A stretch of DNA of 54,869 nucleotides, taken from positions 1 through 54,869 of the forward strand of contig CAKRYY010000019.1 of the NCBI GenBank assembly GCA_934432885.1, given 5' to 3'. This document shows positions 33,755 to 42,374 of this stretch, one piece after another. Below the pieces are notes generated by a model. It was not told the DNA's origin. It searched no databases and was given only the letters and a program-made list of their open reading frames with translations. The DNA comes from an uncultured Lachnospiraceae bacterium (lineage in GTDB: Bacteria; Bacillota; Clostridia; Lachnospirales; Lachnospiraceae). The stretch's first letter is position 1. Each line of letters opens with the position of its first letter. The position numbers were made by a program, and so were the translations under genes.

Positions 33755-35248
33755 ATGAAAAACAAGTTAAAGATATCGTTCTTGCTTCTCGCTGCACTGC
33801 TATCGTTCAGCCTCACTGGCTGCGGCAAGGACAGCCAGGAATCCAGTCAGACGCCGGAAGAAACAGAGCAGACAACGCCTCCTGCTGAAACAGAGCAGAC
33901 AACACCTCCTGCTGAAACAGTGGCCGGAACGACGATAAATGCTGCACTGTGGGATCTTACTTATGATGAGACGGACGGCTGGATCTATGAGGAAGATGAT
34001 TTTTACGATGATGAGACGTCTTCTAAGATTATTCTGTCGCTCCCAAAGGAAGGGAAAGATGAAAGCATCGTTAATGCGGAGATCCGGGTTTCCATTGAAA
34101 CGCCGTATTCCTTCCGTGATTATCTCACCAGCTATGGATTTGACGAGTACGAATATGCAGTCAATCAGGCCTACGATCTGACCGAAGTCGGCGGCGTCGA
34201 CTGCCTCAAACAGGAAGGAAATTATTGGGGTTCTCCGTGTCTGCGGTATTTTAATCGGGTTGAGGGTGCCGGCGCTACCGTATTTATGGAAATCACTGGT
34301 GAGTACGAGGATACGCGCGTTGAGAAGCTGCTGTCCGGTCTGAAAATCCATTTAGAGGATACCGGAAACGAGGATGGACCCTGGTACTGGGAGGGTGAGC
34401 CATTCTCTGCACAACCTCGCAGTGTTATGGTAGGAACACATACGTTGGACAGTCAGTGGCTGCCAATTACTGACTGTATTATTACAAAGGAAACCTTCAA
34501 TCACGCAGTTGCTGTTACAGGCAATCAGGCATATTTTTTGGTGGACGGCCAGTTAAAACGCTATGATTACGATGGAAACTCTTTGAAATTCGCAGAGGAT
34601 ATTGTGCTGGATGCAGAATATGAAGATATTTCCGCTGATACTACAGGAACTCTCTGGCTGGCAAATTTCATGGAACCGCTGATCAGTTGGAAGGATGGCA
34701 CACAGACGGCATCCTATGAGGGACCGGATCATGTCGCCATGCATCCATCCGGGGCTTGGGGCATTAGTTGGTTTTCCGGCGCAGAGTGTGAAAAGATCAC
34801 TCTCTCTGGAGGAACGCTTAAGACGGAACCATTGGTTTTCAAAGAGGTCGATTTGATTCAACAGTTGTTGATTGACGAGAACCACATCTATGTCTGTGGC
34901 TCTGCTGTGGATGAGAGCGGCCACAAGGTGTTTATCTATGACAGCAATGGTGCGCTGCAAATGACTTTGGCAGATTCAGATGGAAGCGGTCTTGGAAGCA
35001 TTACCTTTGTCACAGAGACTACAAACGGCTATCTCGCTCTGGATGGAAATATGCGAGAAGTGGTGATCTGGACAAAAGATGGCGCTTATATCGGCGAAGC
35101 AGATGACGGGGAGCTGTTTGGTACAAATTATCCGTGGTTCTGTGGCGGAGCAAAGCTGGCCGATGGCAGTATCCTGGTTCTTATGACTGAAGACAGGGCA
35201 GATGAATCTGCACAGGAACTGGTCGCATTTAAACTCAGCGGTTTCTAA
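33755..35248 (+). CDS. Lipoprotein with tandem-repeat linker
   Basis: The 497-residue lipoprotein has signal MKNKLKISFLLLAALLSFSL ending at lipobox cysteine C23 (LTGC). Directly after it comes a linker of two 27-base repeats (33860-33886 and 33887-33913) encoding ETEQTTPPA twice. The remainder has an N-terminal domain of about 150 residues and a C-terminal region (about 215-495) with repeated short blades (ISADTTGTLWLANFMEPLI, LIDENHIYVCGSAVDESG, TTNGYLALDGNMREVVIW). That region reads like a beta-propeller. It is likely surface-exposed; ligand unknown. The ATG at 33755 has better spacing to GGGAGA than 33749. Confidence 0.78.
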   Translation: MKNKLKISFLLLAALLSFSLTGCGKDSQESSQTPEETEQTTPPAETEQTTPPAETVAGTTINAALWDLTYDETDGWIYEEDDFYDDETSSKIILSLPKEGKDESIVNAEIRVSIETPYSFRDYLTSYGFDEYEYAVNQAYDLTEVGGVDCLKQEGNYWGSPCLRYFNRVEGAGATVFMEITGEYEDTRVEKLLSGLKIHLEDTGNEDGPWYWEGEPFSAQPRSVMVGTHTLDSQWLPITDCIITKETFNHAVAVTGNQAYFLVDGQLKRYDYDGNSLKFAEDIVLDAEYEDISADTTGTLWLANFMEPLISWKDGTQTASYEGPDHVAMHPSGAWGISWFSGAECEKITLSGGTLKTEPLVFKEVDLIQQLLIDENHIYVCGSAVDESGHKVFIYDSNGALQMTLADSDGSGLGSITFVTETTNGYLALDGNMREVVIWTKDGAYIGEADDGELFGTNYPWFCGGAKLADGSILVLMTEDRADESAQELVAFKLSGF

Positions 35249-35265
35249 GAAGAGGGGAGTTGAAC

Positions 35266-36297
35266 ATGAAACGTACAAAGTTACTTTGCGTTTTTCTTGT
35301 AGTGCTGCTGCTCGCTCTCACCGCCTGTGGCAAGGACAAAACGGCTGATTCTGATTTGCTCGAGACAGCAGACTCTAACTTACTCAAGCTTGGAGAATAC
35401 GAGTTGCACTATAAGGGTGCAAGCATCATGGAGGATTCGGATGGAAACGATGCGTTGATCCTGACGCTGGATTTTACCAACAACAGTAAGGATGCCAGCT
35501 CCTATGTCTGGTCCATTTCTGAAACAGTGATGCAGAATGGCGCAGAACTGGCAGTTGCCACTGTCTTTACGGACAGCGACTCATACGGCACGGTGATTGA
35601 GGGTCAATTTACGGAGGTCGCGCCGGGAGGAACCCTTGAACTTTGCACCGCCTATGTGCTGACGGATACCACCAGCAAGGTCGAGGTAACCTTTGAGGAG
35701 GCATTCGGTGACAAAAGTGGTAAAATCACCGTTGATCCGTCTATACTCAGCCGGGAATCGGCAGGAGCTGGGACGGTGCGGAGTGCCGGAACCGGAAACG
35801 CAATGCTGGATTGGTGGAACGGCGACTGGTACGGCTGGTGGACTATGACTGGCTGCTCCGGCTATTACGAGGATATGGAGGGCGTCTGGTGGGACATCTG
35901 CGGTGCCATTGACATCGGCGAAGACGGCATGGGCACTGTCACCCTCTGGGATGAGGACTACACGAAATCGGAACCGATGGTCTCTGCGTCAGTCAGACTC
36001 AGTGATGATGGAACCAGCATATATGGCACCATGACATCCGAGGGCGGTTCCTTTACGGATATTGCGCTGGAGCACGGGGATTGGATCGTTGATCCGGGAC
36101 TGGTGGATTATGGGGACATGATCCATATTGACGGTGACTATGAAAATGGCGAAGACGCCTTCCACTATGATATCGTCCTGCGCCCGTGGGGAACCTATTG
36201 GGTGGATGTGGATGAGGAGAATCTCCCCAATCTTTATAATGACTGGTATCTGCCTCTGATCGATGCGGACGAGCCCATGCCGGACAGCATCGGATAA
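35266..36297 (+). CDS. Lipoprotein with DUF5067-like domain
   Basis: The 343-residue lipoprotein has the signal MKRTKLLCVFLVVLLLALTAC (C21). The first half reads ELHYKGASIMEDSDGNDALI, LTLDFTNNSKDASSYVWSIS and GQFTEVAPGGTLELCTAYVL, which fits DUF5067-type immunoglobulin-like domains. The second half (about 180-340) is a separate, Trp- and Asp-rich region (DWWNGDWYGWWTMTGCSGYY). The ATG follows GAGGGGAG. It forms part of a run of lipoprotein genes. Confidence 0.8.
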   Translation: MKRTKLLCVFLVVLLLALTACGKDKTADSDLLETADSNLLKLGEYELHYKGASIMEDSDGNDALILTLDFTNNSKDASSYVWSISETVMQNGAELAVATVFTDSDSYGTVIEGQFTEVAPGGTLELCTAYVLTDTTSKVEVTFEEAFGDKSGKITVDPSILSRESAGAGTVRSAGTGNAMLDWWNGDWYGWWTMTGCSGYYEDMEGVWWDICGAIDIGEDGMGTVTLWDEDYTKSEPMVSASVRLSDDGTSIYGTMTSEGGSFTDIALEHGDWIVDPGLVDYGDMIHIDGDYENGEDAFHYDIVLRPWGTYWVDVDEENLPNLYNDWYLPLIDADEPMPDSIG

Positions 36298-36303
36298 CAC
36301 CAG

Positions 36304-36354
36304 AATGGGGATTGTTCCCGCCCCATTTTGAGGCGGCGCGATCCTCATTCGCGC
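36304..36354. terminator. Two hairpins between lipoprotein genes, possible weak terminator
   Basis: AATGGGG (36304-36310) pairs with CCCCATT (36321-36327), followed by TT. GCGCGA (36336-36341) pairs with TCGCGC (36349-36354). The first could be a partial terminator or an mRNA-processing site inside the cluster. The T-run is short. Confidence 0.4.
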
Positions 36355-36390
36355 AATGGTATGGAGCGGTGACGTTTGAAAGGAGCAGTT

Positions 36391-37617
36391 ATGAAAAGGA
36401 CATCAAAAAGCATGATCGGTTTTTTTCTGATACTTGTTCTGATGCTGTCTCTCTGTGCCTGTGCGCAAAAGCAGCTAACGGGAACGGAAACAGACGAACC
36501 GAATATAAGCACCGATAGAGAGACGCTGCCTGGTAAGCCCGATGAGAAGCTGCCGGAAAAGCCGCACCCGGAGACCGGGGAATCGGACGAGCAGTCGAAG
36601 CTGGCCGGATTTTCCGCAGAGGCGGAGCAATCTCTTGTTTGGCTGCGGGACAGAATGGATTTTCCACAGACCATGTTCGGCGTGGCCTTGCTGGGCTATA
36701 CTGGAGAAACTTCCGATGGAGACTGGCTGTCGGAAGTGGATCAGGCGATGCTGCAGAAATACCCCTTTATTTCCGAAATCGATACGGGGCATACCATCGG
36801 GAACGATGACTATCTGTATTGTCTTGTGCCGATTGATGAAAACGCGACAGTTTCCGTCAATCTCATGCGGTGGTATCGAGGGTCGGACAGCGAAGAAATC
36901 ATCGAGGTTCTCTACCGTTCGGAATCCGGCGATCCGGTGCTGCTTTTTGCGGATGGCGGCGACGATGCATACGCATATCGGTCCTACGTCGAGGTTCAGA
37001 TCGTCGATAACGCAGGCAACAGCTGCGCATGGAATCCGCAGCTCTATACGGAGACGGGGCACATCGTGCCGTGCTTGTCGGAAAGCGGAGACTACATCTC
37101 CTTCGACTTTACGGAATACGGATGGCAGGGCGTTCATTCCGAACTTGCACCGTGGCTGGCAGACGGCTGGAGCGGCGTATATGCCTCCGGGCTCGGCGGC
37201 TGTTGGACAACGCAGGCGGTGGCATGGGATACGAACCGTGAAGCAAATTACTACCTGTGGTTCTTTCCCGAGGATGAGACAGGCGGAACGGTCGATCTGT
37301 ATTGGGAATACGTGGGCACTGATCCTTCTGAAACGATGTGGGAAGAGGTGTGGAGCGGTTTCTGGACAATCACATCCGGCATGGATGGGCCAAGTTATGT
37401 GACCCTCAGCCTGTCCCTCGTTGGCGGCAAAAACTATGGTGTCACGGACGGCCCGTATTATATCTCGGAGGTATATCCGGTCATGATCAGTCCCAGCGGC
37501 GAGAAGATGGTGGTCGGTGCGTGGGAAGATGGAGTCAGTCTGCCGTTTATGCCGAAGGATGACGCGCAGCTGTGCGTCCTGACGCTGAGCAGCTTGCTCA
37601 CCGACCCGCTCGGCTGA
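36391..37617 (+). CDS. Lipoprotein, paralogue of the one at 40168
   Basis: The 408-residue lipoprotein has a signal ending in the lipobox LCAC (C24) and a Pro/Glu/Thr-rich linker. It shares blocks with the protein at 40168-41148: DYLYCLVPIDENATVSVN here against GDLYCIVPRDENTSLAVN there, then VLYRSESGDPVLLF against VLYRKECAQPVLIF. The later part (TVDLYWEYVGTD, EVWSGFWTITSGM) is also shared up to the point where the other copy stops. No named family recognised. The ATG at 36391 follows AAAGGAG; a TTG at 36376 lies before that site. Confidence 0.78.
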   Translation: MKRTSKSMIGFFLILVLMLSLCACAQKQLTGTETDEPNISTDRETLPGKPDEKLPEKPHPETGESDEQSKLAGFSAEAEQSLVWLRDRMDFPQTMFGVALLGYTGETSDGDWLSEVDQAMLQKYPFISEIDTGHTIGNDDYLYCLVPIDENATVSVNLMRWYRGSDSEEIIEVLYRSESGDPVLLFADGGDDAYAYRSYVEVQIVDNAGNSCAWNPQLYTETGHIVPCLSESGDYISFDFTEYGWQGVHSELAPWLADGWSGVYASGLGGCWTTQAVAWDTNREANYYLWFFPEDETGGTVDLYWEYVGTDPSETMWEEVWSGFWTITSGMDGPSYVTLSLSLVGGKNYGVTDGPYYISEVYPVMISPSGEKMVVGAWEDGVSLPFMPKDDAQLCVLTLSSLLTDPLG

Positions 37618-37686
37618 TCTTCTGCGGATTTCGGCCTGTTTCGGCATAGATCGTTACAGCGCCGGTATGGGAAGGAGGAATTTCAG

Positions 37687-38820
37687 ATGCCAACACAGGT
37701 AACAAATTATCAATGCCCCAGCTGCACGGGGCCACTGCATTTCTCCGGCGCGTCCGGTCGGTTGGAGTGCGAATACTGCGGCGTCAGTTACGATGTGGCG
37801 GAGATCGAGGCGCTCTACGCAGAGAAAGAAAAAAAGGCGGCAGCAGCCCAGCAGACAGCGGAGGAAGGCGGCGCCGGACAGGGCGCGCCGGCCACGGATG
37901 GAAGTTCATGGGACACCTCTGACTTTTGCGAGGATTGGGGGGCTGAGGGCGATGGTATGCGGGTCTACGGCTGTCCAAGCTGCGGTGCGCAGCTCATCTG
38001 CGAGGAGAGTACGGCGGCAGCCTCCTGCCCTTATTGCGGGAACCCCACCGTGGTGCCGGGCCAGTTCTCCGGGGCACTGCGGCCTGATTTTATCATCCCG
38101 TTCAAACTGGGCAAAGAAGATGCGGTAAAGGCCCTCAAGTCCCACTACAAAGGGAAGTTTTTCCTACCGAAAAGTTTTACCGGTGAAAATCATGTACAGG
38201 AGATTCGGGGGATCTATGTTCCCTTCTGGATGTTCGACGGCGAGGCGGAGGGCGATGCCCATTATGAGGCTACCCGCTCCCGTACATACCGCTCCGGCGA
38301 CTATGAGGTCACGGAGACGAAACACTACGATGTCTACCGGGCCGGAACCGTCACCTTTGAGAAGGTGCCGGTGGACGCATCCAGCAAGATGCCGGACGAC
38401 CACATGGACTCTATTGAACCCTATGACTACACGGAGCTGAAGCCTTTTTCCACCGCGTATCTTCCCGGTTTCCTGGCCGATAAGTTCGATGTGACGGTGG
38501 AACAGAGCCGGCAGCGGGCGGATCAGCGCTGTGAGGGAACCCTTGCCTCCGCGCTGCGCAGCACAGTGAAGCGTTATGACATCTGCATCCTCAGGGACAG
38601 CAGTGTTCACCTGCGCAGGGGCAAGGTGCATTACGCCCTGATGCCCGTCTGGATGCTGAACACCAGGTGGCATGGGAAGGACTTCCTCTTTGCCATGAAT
38701 GGACAGACCGGAAAGCTGGTGGGCGACCTGCCGGTCAGCTGGGGAAAGTTCTGGGGGCTGTTTGCCGCCATCGCCGTTCCCCTATCTGTGCTCAGTTCGG
38801 CGCTGGTCCTATTGCCGTGA
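37687..38820 (+). CDS. TFIIB-type zinc-ribbon membrane protein
   Basis: The 377-residue protein has two zinc ribbons: CPSCTGPLHF...CEYCG (about 10-33) and CPSCGAQLIC...CPYCG (about 98-118). Between them is an Ala/Glu-rich linker. The main domain (about 130-345) has the pattern RPDFIIPFKLGKEDAVKALK, IYVPFWMFDGEAEGDAHYEA and YALMPVWMLNTRWHGKDFLF, seen in bacterial TFIIB-type zinc-ribbon proteins. One C-terminal membrane segment (about 350-375) follows. It is encoded in a stretch visibly richer in GC than the genes upstream, and such proteins often accompany SPFH and TPM genes. Confidence 0.82.
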   Translation: MPTQVTNYQCPSCTGPLHFSGASGRLECEYCGVSYDVAEIEALYAEKEKKAAAAQQTAEEGGAGQGAPATDGSSWDTSDFCEDWGAEGDGMRVYGCPSCGAQLICEESTAAASCPYCGNPTVVPGQFSGALRPDFIIPFKLGKEDAVKALKSHYKGKFFLPKSFTGENHVQEIRGIYVPFWMFDGEAEGDAHYEATRSRTYRSGDYEVTETKHYDVYRAGTVTFEKVPVDASSKMPDDHMDSIEPYDYTELKPFSTAYLPGFLADKFDVTVEQSRQRADQRCEGTLASALRSTVKRYDICILRDSSVHLRRGKVHYALMPVWMLNTRWHGKDFLFAMNGQTGKLVGDLPVSWGKFWGLFAAIAVPLSVLSSALVLLP

Positions 38821-38839
38821 GAAAGGAGGAAGGCCGGAT

Positions 38840-40153
38840 ATGAAGAAAGCATATACTGCTCTCGCGCTGGCGTTCCTGTTGGCGCTGTTCATCTGCACTC
38901 CCGTTATGGCGGCAATGGAATACGGCGTGATCTATGATGAAACGGAATCCCTTGGATCGCACGAACTGACCATGCAGGGAGAACAGACGCTCCCCCAGCT
39001 CTCCCAGGCGCTGGGCCTTGATCTGCGGGTGGATGTATTGACCCAAAACAGCTATGACAGACTTGGCGACGCCGTTGCGGGAATCTATGAGGAATATGAT
39101 TACGGCTATGGCGAGCAAAAAGAGGGCATTACGCTGACCATTCTGCTGGAACCGCAGGATGAGGATACCTACAGGATGGTTGATGAAAATGACTGGTGCG
39201 TCTACGCCAGACTGAGCGATAAGCGGGGCAGCGGTCAGGAGCTGTCCAACGCCGTCTACGATGCGGTACAGCCCTACATGGCGGCGCAGGCGTGGAACGG
39301 CGAGGACATAACCATGAGCGCTGTGGCGCTGACCCAGGCGGTGGACGCCATGGCAGAAACGGCGGAGGATTACATCCTCACAAATTGTCCGCCGGTCGGC
39401 TCCGGCGAGGATGTCGACGTGGGAGAACCGGCGCAGGATAGCGTCACGATGCAGTATGTATTTGATGTTGCAGACCTTCTCCCCTATGAGAAGTGGAAAA
39501 AGCTGGAGGATCAGGCCGAAATCATTTCTCAAAAACAGGGTTGCGGCGTTTATTTTGCTCTTGTGAATGATTACAAGAAATACGGAAACGGCAGTGTCTT
39601 TGAGGTGACATATCAGCTCTATCACAGCAATCAACTCGGCATGGGCAGCGGGAGGGATGGGATCCTCGTGCTCCTGAGCATGGCCGAGCGGGACTACGCC
39701 ATGTTCGTCTACGGTGAGTACGCCGAGTATGCCTTTGATGAATATGGGCAGGAGAAGCTGGAGGAGCAATTCCTGGGTGATTTTGGGAAAAACGACTGGT
39801 ATGGTGGTATTTCCAATTACTTAGACGCCTGTGAGGAATATCTGACGAAGGCCGACGCCGGTAAGCCGGTGCGCCGTCCTTACTGGATCTGGTTCATCAT
39901 AGCAACGGTATGCTCCTGTTTGGCCGCGGGGGCGGTTTGCCTGTGGCTGCTGAGTAAGATGAAGTCTGTCCATCAAAAGGCGGAAGCCAATGCGTACCTT
40001 ACTGCTGGGGGTTTACACCTGACAAAGCAGTATGACCGCCACACTCATACTACCGAAACACGCACCAAGATTCAGAAAGAGAGCTCGGGTGGCGGTGGCA
40101 GCACCTACAGTGAAAGTGGCGGCGGAGGCAGCGGCCGTAGCGGAAAGTTCTGA
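38840..40153 (+). CDS. Double TPM-domain membrane protein
   Basis: The 437-residue protein has a cleavable-looking signal (MKKAYTALALAFLLALFICT, PVMA) and two successive TPM (DUF477/YgcG-like) domains. One begins YDETESLGSHELTMQGEQTL (about 30-175). The other begins FDVADLLPYEKWKKLEDQAE and contains GSGRDGILVLLSMAERDYAM (about 210-340). A membrane segment (about 350-375) and a Gly/Ser-rich tail ending GGGGSGRSGKF follow. TPM proteins usually have a single such domain. The ATG follows AAAGGAGGA. TPM domains are linked to membrane stress and photosystem repair in other organisms. Confidence 0.85.
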   Translation: MKKAYTALALAFLLALFICTPVMAAMEYGVIYDETESLGSHELTMQGEQTLPQLSQALGLDLRVDVLTQNSYDRLGDAVAGIYEEYDYGYGEQKEGITLTILLEPQDEDTYRMVDENDWCVYARLSDKRGSGQELSNAVYDAVQPYMAAQAWNGEDITMSAVALTQAVDAMAETAEDYILTNCPPVGSGEDVDVGEPAQDSVTMQYVFDVADLLPYEKWKKLEDQAEIISQKQGCGVYFALVNDYKKYGNGSVFEVTYQLYHSNQLGMGSGRDGILVLLSMAERDYAMFVYGEYAEYAFDEYGQEKLEEQFLGDFGKNDWYGGISNYLDACEEYLTKADAGKPVRRPYWIWFIIATVCSCLAAGAVCLWLLSKMKSVHQKAEANAYLTAGGLHLTKQYDRHTHTTETRTKIQKESSGGGGSTYSESGGGGSGRSGKF

Positions 40154-40167
40154 GAGGAGGCTGGATG

Positions 40168-41148
40168 ATGAAGTGTTTGCTCTGGCGCCGCATTCTCCCG
40201 ACGATTTTGTGCATGGCATTGGCCCTTGGCCTGTCCGCCTGCGGAGGAAAAGAAACACCGTCCGTTGAAACGGAAACGGACAGTGCGATGGGCACCCTTT
40301 TCGGTAGCAAGGGAGAAAAAGATTCAGGGGTGGGTGTGTTCTCCGGAAGCGGGGAAGAGACAGCGGAGGCGGAATTGGCGGAGGAGTCCCTGAACCTGTT
40401 GTATGACGCCATGGCATACGATGACCAGTACGCCGGCTCGGTCGCCTATCTGGGATACAGGAAGCAGGGGGACTCCACCCCGCTGTCGGACTGGCTGGTG
40501 GAGAATTGTGCCGGATTGGTCGAGGCGATGCCGTTTCTGCTGCATATACCGGTCGAACGTATCCTCGGCGCAGGTTGGGGCGATCTCTACTGCATCGTCC
40601 CCCGGGATGAGAATACCAGCCTTGCCGTGAACCATGTCACCTGGGAATCTCTCGGTAACGGCGTTTGGCCTGTACCGGATGAGGTGCTCTACCGGAAGGA
40701 GTGTGCCCAGCCTGTATTGATATTCGTAAATTATGAGCAATGGCGGGATGAACCGGACACGGAGATCGTCCTTGTGACAAACGATGGCGTGGAGGTGAAG
40801 TGGCTCCCTCTGACTGATGAATGCAGCATTCCCATCGTGCCCACCGGGGAGGACTATCTCCCCATGCTGATGGATTTCAGCATCTGGGGCTATGTGACCG
40901 GGCTGGACTACCCCGAGGACTGGGAGCCGTCCGGGGATGACTGGTGGCTGCCACCCACAGACTGGGGGCTGGCTTACACAAATTGGACCTGCGAGCACTG
41001 GTACATAGAGTTAGGCTGGGGTGACAGCGATCCGGATTACTCCGGACGCATCGATCTCTACCATCAGCCGGAGGATGGGCAGGAGTATGCGTACTCGTAT
41101 TCCGGCATCTGGCGTATTAGAGTGGGCGTGAAAGGAGTATTTGTATGA
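40168..41148 (+). CDS. Lipoprotein, C-terminally shortened paralogue of 36391
   Basis: The 326-residue lipoprotein has a signal ending in LSAC (C25). It shares several blocks with the 408-residue lipoprotein upstream (see there). The similarity ends at YSGIWRI (WSGFWTI in the other copy). The last residues RVGVKGVFV are encoded by sequence that includes the ribosome binding site of the next gene, so about 70 C-terminal residues seem to have been lost by a deletion. The protein may still fold partly. The ATG at 40168 is better spaced from AGGAGG than 40165. Confidence 0.75.
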   Translation: MKCLLWRRILPTILCMALALGLSACGGKETPSVETETDSAMGTLFGSKGEKDSGVGVFSGSGEETAEAELAEESLNLLYDAMAYDDQYAGSVAYLGYRKQGDSTPLSDWLVENCAGLVEAMPFLLHIPVERILGAGWGDLYCIVPRDENTSLAVNHVTWESLGNGVWPVPDEVLYRKECAQPVLIFVNYEQWRDEPDTEIVLVTNDGVEVKWLPLTDECSIPIVPTGEDYLPMLMDFSIWGYVTGLDYPEDWEPSGDDWWLPPTDWGLAYTNWTCEHWYIELGWGDSDPDYSGRIDLYHQPEDGQEYAYSYSGIWRIRVGVKGVFV

Positions 41149-41714
41149 GTATTTTTGACAGACTAAAACAGTCTGCTGTGAATGCCGCAGTGACGGCAGC
41201 CACAGCCATTGGAAACGAACGGGAGACCTTTACCTTCGCGGCTCTCCCTGAGAGCCTTGCCGAGATGCAGGCCCTCCCAGAGGCGGATCTAGACACCCCT
41301 TTTCAGACGGCGGCACTGACCGTCCTGGCCCTGTGTGCCTATGCCGCTGACCGGCAGATCGGCACGGATATGTTGAATTGGCTGCGGGGACCCCGTCCTT
41401 TGAATGGACAGGAGGTCTCCTTCTTAAACGACCGCTTCCGTGACGGTAAGACCTATCTTCCGTTCACCTATTTTGCAGGTTCCTTCCCAGATAATAATTA
41501 CACCCCCACCCAGCCCTATACCATCCGAGTGGAAAGCAACCATGTTTCCAGTGAGGAGCAGGGCTATATAAAACTGTTCATCCCCTGCGGTGGTGCAGAC
41601 AGTCCTCGCCCCATCAAACTCCGCCAGCGAGGCAGCGATGGGAAATGGTTCCTTTGGGAGCAATATCTACTCACTGGCGTCCGCATGCCCAAGTCCGCCG
41701 ATCCCTGGGTGTAA
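41145..41714 (+). CDS. Conserved hypothetical cytoplasmic protein
   Basis: The 189-residue protein begins MSIFDRLKQSAVNAAVTAAT. It has no signal peptide or membrane segment. Segments such as TAALTVLALCAYAADRQIGT, DMLNWLRGPRPLNGQEVSFLNDRF and YIKLFIPCGGADSPRPIKLR recall a family of unknown function found next to zinc-ribbon and TPM genes, but I cannot name it with confidence. Its ATG overlaps the preceding stop (ATGA), with GAAAGGAG upstream. Confidence 0.75.
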   Translation: MSIFDRLKQSAVNAAVTAATAIGNERETFTFAALPESLAEMQALPEADLDTPFQTAALTVLALCAYAADRQIGTDMLNWLRGPRPLNGQEVSFLNDRFRDGKTYLPFTYFAGSFPDNNYTPTQPYTIRVESNHVSSEEQGYIKLFIPCGGADSPRPIKLRQRGSDGKWFLWEQYLLTGVRMPKSADPWV

Positions 41715-41825
41715 GCCAGGCAGAGAAACTGCGGAGGATTTGGCTCATAGCGGATAGAATTTCCATTGGGGACGAACAGAAAACTATTTGTATTTGTTGT
41801 ATGAATTGATTAGAGAGGGCCGCTC

Positions 41826-42203
41826 ATGAAAACAGTTCTATTTATATCATCCAATAAGATGTTCGGACAAGGACTATCGACGGCCATTCAATCAAAACTG
41901 GAATTTGACTTTCTGTGGGCAACACAGCTCCATTATTCACAGGCTATTGTGGGAGTTAATATTTTCCATGCCGATGTGGTGATATTGGATATTGTGGATC
42001 AGGAAGATATGGGGCAGTCAGTTAAAATCTGTCAATCCATTCGGCAGGAGAGGCAGGATATAAAAATTCTGCTTCTGGTCAGGCCGGAACAGTCCACTGT
42101 ATGCAGTCAGGTCGTAGAAACAAAAAATGTCGGTTTGATTGATGATTTTGTTTTTTATGATAGTTCCTTAAACTACCTACTTGCAAAATTAGAGGCATTA
42201 TAA
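41826..42203 (+). CDS. Stand-alone pseudo-receiver protein, right copy
   Basis: The 125-residue receiver-like protein has no output domain. It matches the protein at 27545 along its whole length without gaps, ending in the shared block IDDFVFYD and SLxYLxAxL. Here an Asp at the phosphoacceptor position is kept (VVILDIVDQED, D55), unlike the left copy. The conserved receiver Lys-Pro is replaced by Tyr-Asp in both. It closes the lipoprotein cluster, 111 bases after the last gene. It may bind the kinase or response regulator upstream rather than DNA (inference). Confidence 0.7.
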   Translation: MKTVLFISSNKMFGQGLSTAIQSKLEFDFLWATQLHYSQAIVGVNIFHADVVILDIVDQEDMGQSVKICQSIRQERQDIKILLLVRPEQSTVCSQVVETKNVGLIDDFVFYDSSLNYLLAKLEAL

Positions 42204-42374
42204 TTTTATTGGATAAAAGTAATCTGCATTAAAAAGTAAGCACATCCTGATATGTTGGTAAAAAGCCGTCAAAAGATAGATGGCATGAAAATGTAGTATT
42301 GTAAAGCGACTTTGAGAAATTCAGAGCCGCTATTTCTTTTGTTTAAAAATAGAAACGCGATAACCCTTATGTAA
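42204..42374. other. Non-coding edge of the island
   Basis: About 170 AT-rich bases lie between the right pseudo-receiver gene and the transporter remnant. The only structure seen is an imperfect hairpin near 42305-42330 (AGCGACTTTGA with TCAGAGCCGCT) followed by a T-rich stretch, perhaps a weak terminator. No gene was found. Confidence 0.5.

Noticed and set aside
36475..37647. A 390-codon open frame on the minus strand
   Set aside because: It lies wholly opposite the lipoprotein gene at 36391, has no ribosome binding site or recognisable domain, and arises from the GC-rich codon usage of the plus strand.
38792..39769. A 325-codon open frame on the minus strand
   Set aside because: It is the antisense shadow of the double-TPM gene, whose signal peptide, domains and ribosome binding site are clear.
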